Origin: Candidatus Pacearchaeota archaeon
GTDB lineage: Archaea; Nanoarchaeota; Nanoarchaeia; Pacearchaeales; GW2011-AR1
NCBI GenBank assembly: GCA_002690445.1
Contig: NZER01000488.1
Span: 1 to 14,455 of the forward strand
Direction of reading: 5' to 3'
DNA: 14,455 nucleotides
Shown: piece after piece, positions 12,235 to 14,455 of the stretch
Layout of the letters: each line of letters starts with the position of its first letter
Numbering within the stretch: position 1 is the first letter of the stretch
Notes under the pieces: generated by a model
Database searches by the model: none
Told to the model about the DNA's origin: nothing
Seen by the model: only the letters and a program-made list of their open reading frames with translations
Program-made: the position numbers and the translations under genes

Positions 12235-12666
12235 CTATGCAGCTACATTCCCATTGGCATCAAACATCCAGAGAAGGTCCTCCACCTTCTCATGATACTC
12301 TGGCATCGATTGCCTCCTGAATTCCACCAATCTCAGCTTGACCTGACCGGCGTAGGCCCTCATCTCCTCTACTTCCCTACGCAACCGCAGCTTTTGCCGC
12401 AGATCCAGTGTGGTACTCCTTCTGACGGTCTCTCGATGCTTTTTCAGCTCTTTCTTATGAGCCTTCTCCATCGCCACCGCCATCACCTTCCTCCCATCAG
12501 AATGTCCCTGAGCATAACCCAGGGCCCACATGCACTCCTCCTCAGCCTGCATCTCTGCAAGCCGCTCAGCTTTCTCCGTCACCGCATGGTAACTAGCCTC
12601 ATAAGCCAGCCACCCTGCGAAGAGAAGCAGCGACACAATCGCTACCAATACAGCTAAATCTTCCAT
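12235..12666 (-). CDS. Membrane-anchored coiled-coil protein
   Basis: ATG 12666 has AAGGAG 6 nt upstream. The 143-residue product begins MEDLAVLVAIVSLLLFAGWL, one N-terminal transmembrane helix (about residues 5-21), followed by about 100 residues of charged helix. That part is a probable coiled coil with acidic and then strongly basic parts (AEMQAEEECMWALG; HKKELKKHRETVRRS). The order short cytoplasmic end, one span, long coiled coil matches inner-membrane spanins (Rz) in layout. The only lipoprotein here is 7 kb away, so that reading is weak. The gene follows about 500 nt of structured RNA with no terminator between, and a 7-bp hairpin (12678-12697) abuts its SD, so RNA-level control is possible. 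Confidence 0.87.
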   Translation of the reverse strand: MEDLAVLVAIVSLLLFAGWLAYEASYHAVTEKAERLAEMQAEEECMWALGYAQGHSDGRKVMAVAMEKAHKKELKKHRETVRRSTTLDLRQKLRLRREVEEMRAYAGQVKLRLVEFRRQSMPEYHEKVEDLLWMFDANGNVAA

Positions 12667-13250
12667 TACAAACTCCTTTGCAGTTCTCACACTGCAAGCT
12701 ATCAACCAATTACTATGACCTAAGAAATGGATCCACAGAGGAGCCCACCGCTCCGGAACGATAGACTCCTCTGCTTCACCGGGTGTGGTACTTTATTCAT
12801 TATGCATCTCTCACTGAAGGAGGTCAGTGAGGTCAGCCCACCCCTACCACATAGGGATCGATACTTGTTAATATCCTGTTACAGGACCGTTATTGATATG
12901 CACGGTAATCACACACAGGAGGTGCTCTCTTATATGAGCGTCCTAGCTTTGCCTATAGCTAGTCAAACCTCCACATTGGTCTCTACCGCAAGATGCCTTG
13001 TTACAGGGCTTACTCCTTATAGTAGAGATTTAAGGTTTATTTATTCCCATTCTACCTACTATTAGTAGTGCTATATAGTCCAGACCATGTCACACGACAT
13101 TGTCCTTAGGCTGGACACACTACTACCTTTCAGTAGAACGTAATTGGGTCCGGTAGCACCGTAAGGTGAGAACCTACTACCTGTCCGCTAGATGACCCTA
13201 TGGGACAGGGCAGAAGCATGTGTCATAGACACGACCAATGCTATTAAAAA
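12667..13250 (-). ncRNA. Candidate large ornate RNA 5 (~500 nt) or very long leader
   Basis: This interval has no SD-led frame and shows helices almost end to end: 12736-12743 with 12766-12773 (8 bp); 12810-12817 with 12824-12831 (8 bp, loop AGGAGG on plus); 12842-12846 with 12852-12856; 12874-12878 with 12882-12886; 12943-12947 with 12958-12962; 12980-12986 with 13022-13028 around 12995-13000/13004-13009; a nested set 13063-13070/13118-13125, 13078-13083/13111-13116 and 13087-13091/13096-13100; a bulged GTAA hairpin 13153-13177; 13180-13186 with 13203-13209; and a bulged hairpin 13216-13241. It begins just after the terminator at 13252-13302 and runs into the 12666 gene without a terminator. 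Its density of short helices resembles ornate phage RNAs in style; membership of a known family is not claimed. Confidence 0.6.
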
Positions 13251-13251
13251 C

Positions 13252-13302
13252 AAATAAAAAAAAGAAAGGAAAGGACCCATCCCGAAGGACAGGCCCTTTC
13301 CT
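13252..13302 (-). terminator. Intrinsic terminator with 16-bp stem and TTCG tetraloop
   Basis: The arms 13267-13282 and 13287-13302 pair over 16 bp when three G-T pairs are allowed in minus sense. C-TTCG-G closes the stem; TTTC, eight T and ATTT follow. The G-T pairs show that the minus strand is the RNA. It ends the 13343-13690 transcript. Confidence 0.92.
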
Positions 13303-13342
13303 ATTGCTAATGGTTAGTGGTTGCCCCCCCGAGCGACTGTAT

Positions 13343-13690
13343 CTACACTAGGTAGAAGTACAACCCCATGGAGCCAATGAGCGCCCCACACATCGCCGTC
13401 GTCCCTAACCACACTCTATCTGCTATAGTGTAGTTGGGGAAGGTCGTCCCGACCCATAGTGAGAAGGAGAAGCAGGTTGCTATGCTGCTCCGAGCACTCC
13501 AATCCAGCACCAATCGCACCGCCTCATAGTCGACCACCTCCAATCCAATGGCGAACGCCCCGAACACCGAGCACATCGCACCCACCAACCCGAAGGCCAG
13601 CGTGATGAAAGCGCCGTAGCCCTCGAAGATGTCAAGGGTTTTCGCTATGGGGAGGAGAAAGAGCAGACCAATGTTCTTGAGAGTAGCCAT
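13343..13690 (-). CDS. Multi-span membrane protein
   Basis: ATG 13690 has AAGGAG 7 nt upstream; ten earlier in-frame codons lack an SD. The 115-residue product begins MATLKNIGLLFLLPIAKTLD and has hydrophobic segments at about residues 25-48 (GAFITLAFGLVGAMCSVFGA), 66-82 (SSIATCFSFSLWVGTTF) and 92-114 (WLGTTAMCGALIGSMGLYFY). A polar loop with EVVDYEAVRLVLDW lies between the first and second segments. Three or four spans are likely. It is the rightmost leftward gene and stands beside the divergent AT-rich region. No family recognised; small size and span number would allow a holin or exclusion protein, but nothing specific supports either. Confidence 0.87.
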   Translation of the reverse strand: MATLKNIGLLFLLPIAKTLDIFEGYGAFITLAFGLVGAMCSVFGAFAIGLEVVDYEAVRLVLDWSARSSIATCFSFSLWVGTTFPNYTIADRVWLGTTAMCGALIGSMGLYFYLV

Positions 13691-13949
13691 GATAGACTCC
13701 TTTGTATGCAAAGCACACAATATATAACCTTTTGTTCCGGTAGGCTATGAATAACCGGGGTGGGCTAAAAACAATTAACCCACAACTACTACTAATAAAT
13801 AACCTCCCCTCACCACCATTTATATATTTTTTACCTATATTGGTTTCTAATTTCCCCGGCTTTTTACTTCCTTGTTGATATTATATAATTTTTTTTATAT
13901 TATATTGTGTATTCCAGTAGTTGGGGCTATAATCCCCTAAAGGTAAATT
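13691..13949. promoter_or_regulatory. Divergent AT-rich promoter region
   Basis: Leftward and rightward genes part here. Two plus-strand sigma70-like promoters are visible: TTGATA (13875-13880), 17 nt, TATTAT (13898-13903); and TTGTGT (13905-13910), 17 nt, TATAAT (13928-13933). The second -10 lies in the loop of a GGGG/CCCC hairpin (13923-13937). An ATAAATAA octamer is at 13795-13802 in plus orientation. For the leftward gene only a -10-like TATATT near 13722 was seen, without a good -35. Confidence 0.6.
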
Positions 13950-14455
13950 ATGATATATTTTATTTTATTTGTTCTCATATTAACTGTTATCTTCCTTCAC
14001 TATAGCTTGAGGTTCCTACGGAGAAGTATGGAAAAGAAAATCTCTGGTCAAGAGTATGTTTCCCACCCTGGTCCCCCCAGAGGCTTGGAAGTAGCGTGTC
14101 CGATCTGTAAAATAGCATGCAAGCTATTTATTCCACGATATGAACACTATTGTCCAAATCATGGATGGTTTAAGAAGGAGATGGCTATGGATGAAGAGAA
14201 TACAGAGACTGATACCCCAACTTCCTGCAAGTTTATGACGCGCAATAACACTTTATGCAAAGCACCTCGCCGCGATGGACCTTGTGGTTATCATAGTTCA
14301 GCAACACAAATAACAAAAGAAAATAACCTTAAAGAAACAATTGTCACTATTTTTAACGAAGCTAAAGGAGCAGATTGCTCCATTCCCCCTGAATATGCTA
14401 ATTCTGACATTTCTGCATATGAATTATTACATAAGTTATTCCAATTTATTCCAGA
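13950..14455 (+). CDS. Partial membrane-anchored zinc-finger-like protein
   Basis: This is the only convincing plus-strand gene, open from ATG 13950 to the right edge (168 codons, no stop). It begins MIYFILFVLILTVIFLHYSL, one N-terminal membrane helix followed by basic residues (RFLRR), so the rest is probably cytoplasmic. Two Cys/His clusters follow: C50-P-I-C53 with C68-P-N-H71, a zinc-ribbon pattern; and C93, C103, C112, H115 (CKFMTRNNTLCK, PCGYH), a C-x9-C-x8-C-x2-H arrangement like the short Cys3His motif of DUF5763-type phage proteins. The family name is from memory. A weak SD (AAAGG) precedes ATG 13950. ATG 14028 has CGGAG close by, so a form without the membrane helix may also be made. 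Confidence 0.8.
   Translation, partial: MIYFILFVLILTVIFLHYSLRFLRRSMEKKISGQEYVSHPGPPRGLEVACPICKIACKLFIPRYEHYCPNHGWFKKEMAMDEENTETDTPTSCKFMTRNNTLCKAPRRDGPCGYHSSATQITKENNLKETIVTIFNEAKGADCSIPPEYANSDISAYELLHKLFQFIP

Noticed and set aside
12727..13065. Plus-strand frame of 112 codons in the right-hand non-coding interval
   Set aside because: There is no SD, the composition is irregular and it overlaps most of the helices seen there. Nothing resembles a protein domain.
1..14455. CRISPR array or recoded stop codons
   Set aside because: The repeats seen are short hairpins and octamers without regular spacers. TAA, TAG and TGA all end genes at sensible places, so the standard code holds.

Overview
The window looks like part of a double-stranded DNA bacteriophage genome, probably a large one. 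Nearly all genes are small, closely packed and read leftward on the minus strand. They have strong Shine-Dalgarno (SD) sites of the AAGGAGG type, stop/start overlaps and intrinsic terminators. All three stop codons are used normally. No host marker, integrase, tRNA or CRISPR array was recognised, so host and lifestyle stay open.

Reading in the direction of transcription (right to left), a membrane protein (13343-13690) ends at a terminator. It is followed by about 500 nt of densely structured non-coding RNA (12735-13241) and then by small membrane, helical or unknown genes (12235-12666, 11886-12119, 11258-11764). Next comes a three-gene overlapping operon (10933-11166, 10694-10936, 10482-10694). 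Several of these units have their own terminator. The centrepiece is a 953-codon gene (7466-10327) whose product carries the D-x-D-G-D metal site of double-psi-beta-barrel RNA polymerases, in the style of single-chain YonO/crAss-like phage enzymes and eukaryotic RdRPs. Three 14-bp iterons lie just upstream of it. Two unknown genes follow (6896-7390, 5920-6801). Beyond another non-coding interval lies a tight cluster of seven small genes (3848-5538) containing a lipoprotein and several one-helix membrane proteins, two of them very short. A second structured RNA with its own terminator (3467-3847) precedes a two-gene unit (2898-3203, 2372-2884) with an elaborate leader. A non-coding stretch of about 1 kb with two terminators (1236-2229), an HExxH metalloprotease-like gene with a promoter suggesting leaderless mRNA (732-1166), another non-coding stretch (378-731) and a truncated gene (1-377) complete the left side. 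At the far right an AT-rich divergent region starts a plus-strand gene (13950 to the edge) with a membrane anchor and two Cys/His clusters.

The most unusual property is the amount and style of non-coding sequence beside an RdRP-like polymerase. Five intergenic intervals (about 0.3-1 kb each) lack SD-led genes but are full of GC-rich helices. Recurring elements include bulged hairpins with GTAA loops (plus-strand sense), C/G-tract hairpins, an ATAAATAA octamer oriented with transcription, terminators with a shared U-run-A-UUU tail, and a striking excess of the anti-SD word CCTCC(T) on the transcribed strand. These suggest a phage-specific RNA layer: structured RNAs and/or translational switches, possibly served by the phage polymerase. 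Secondary structures were found by eye; no folding, alignment or database search was run.
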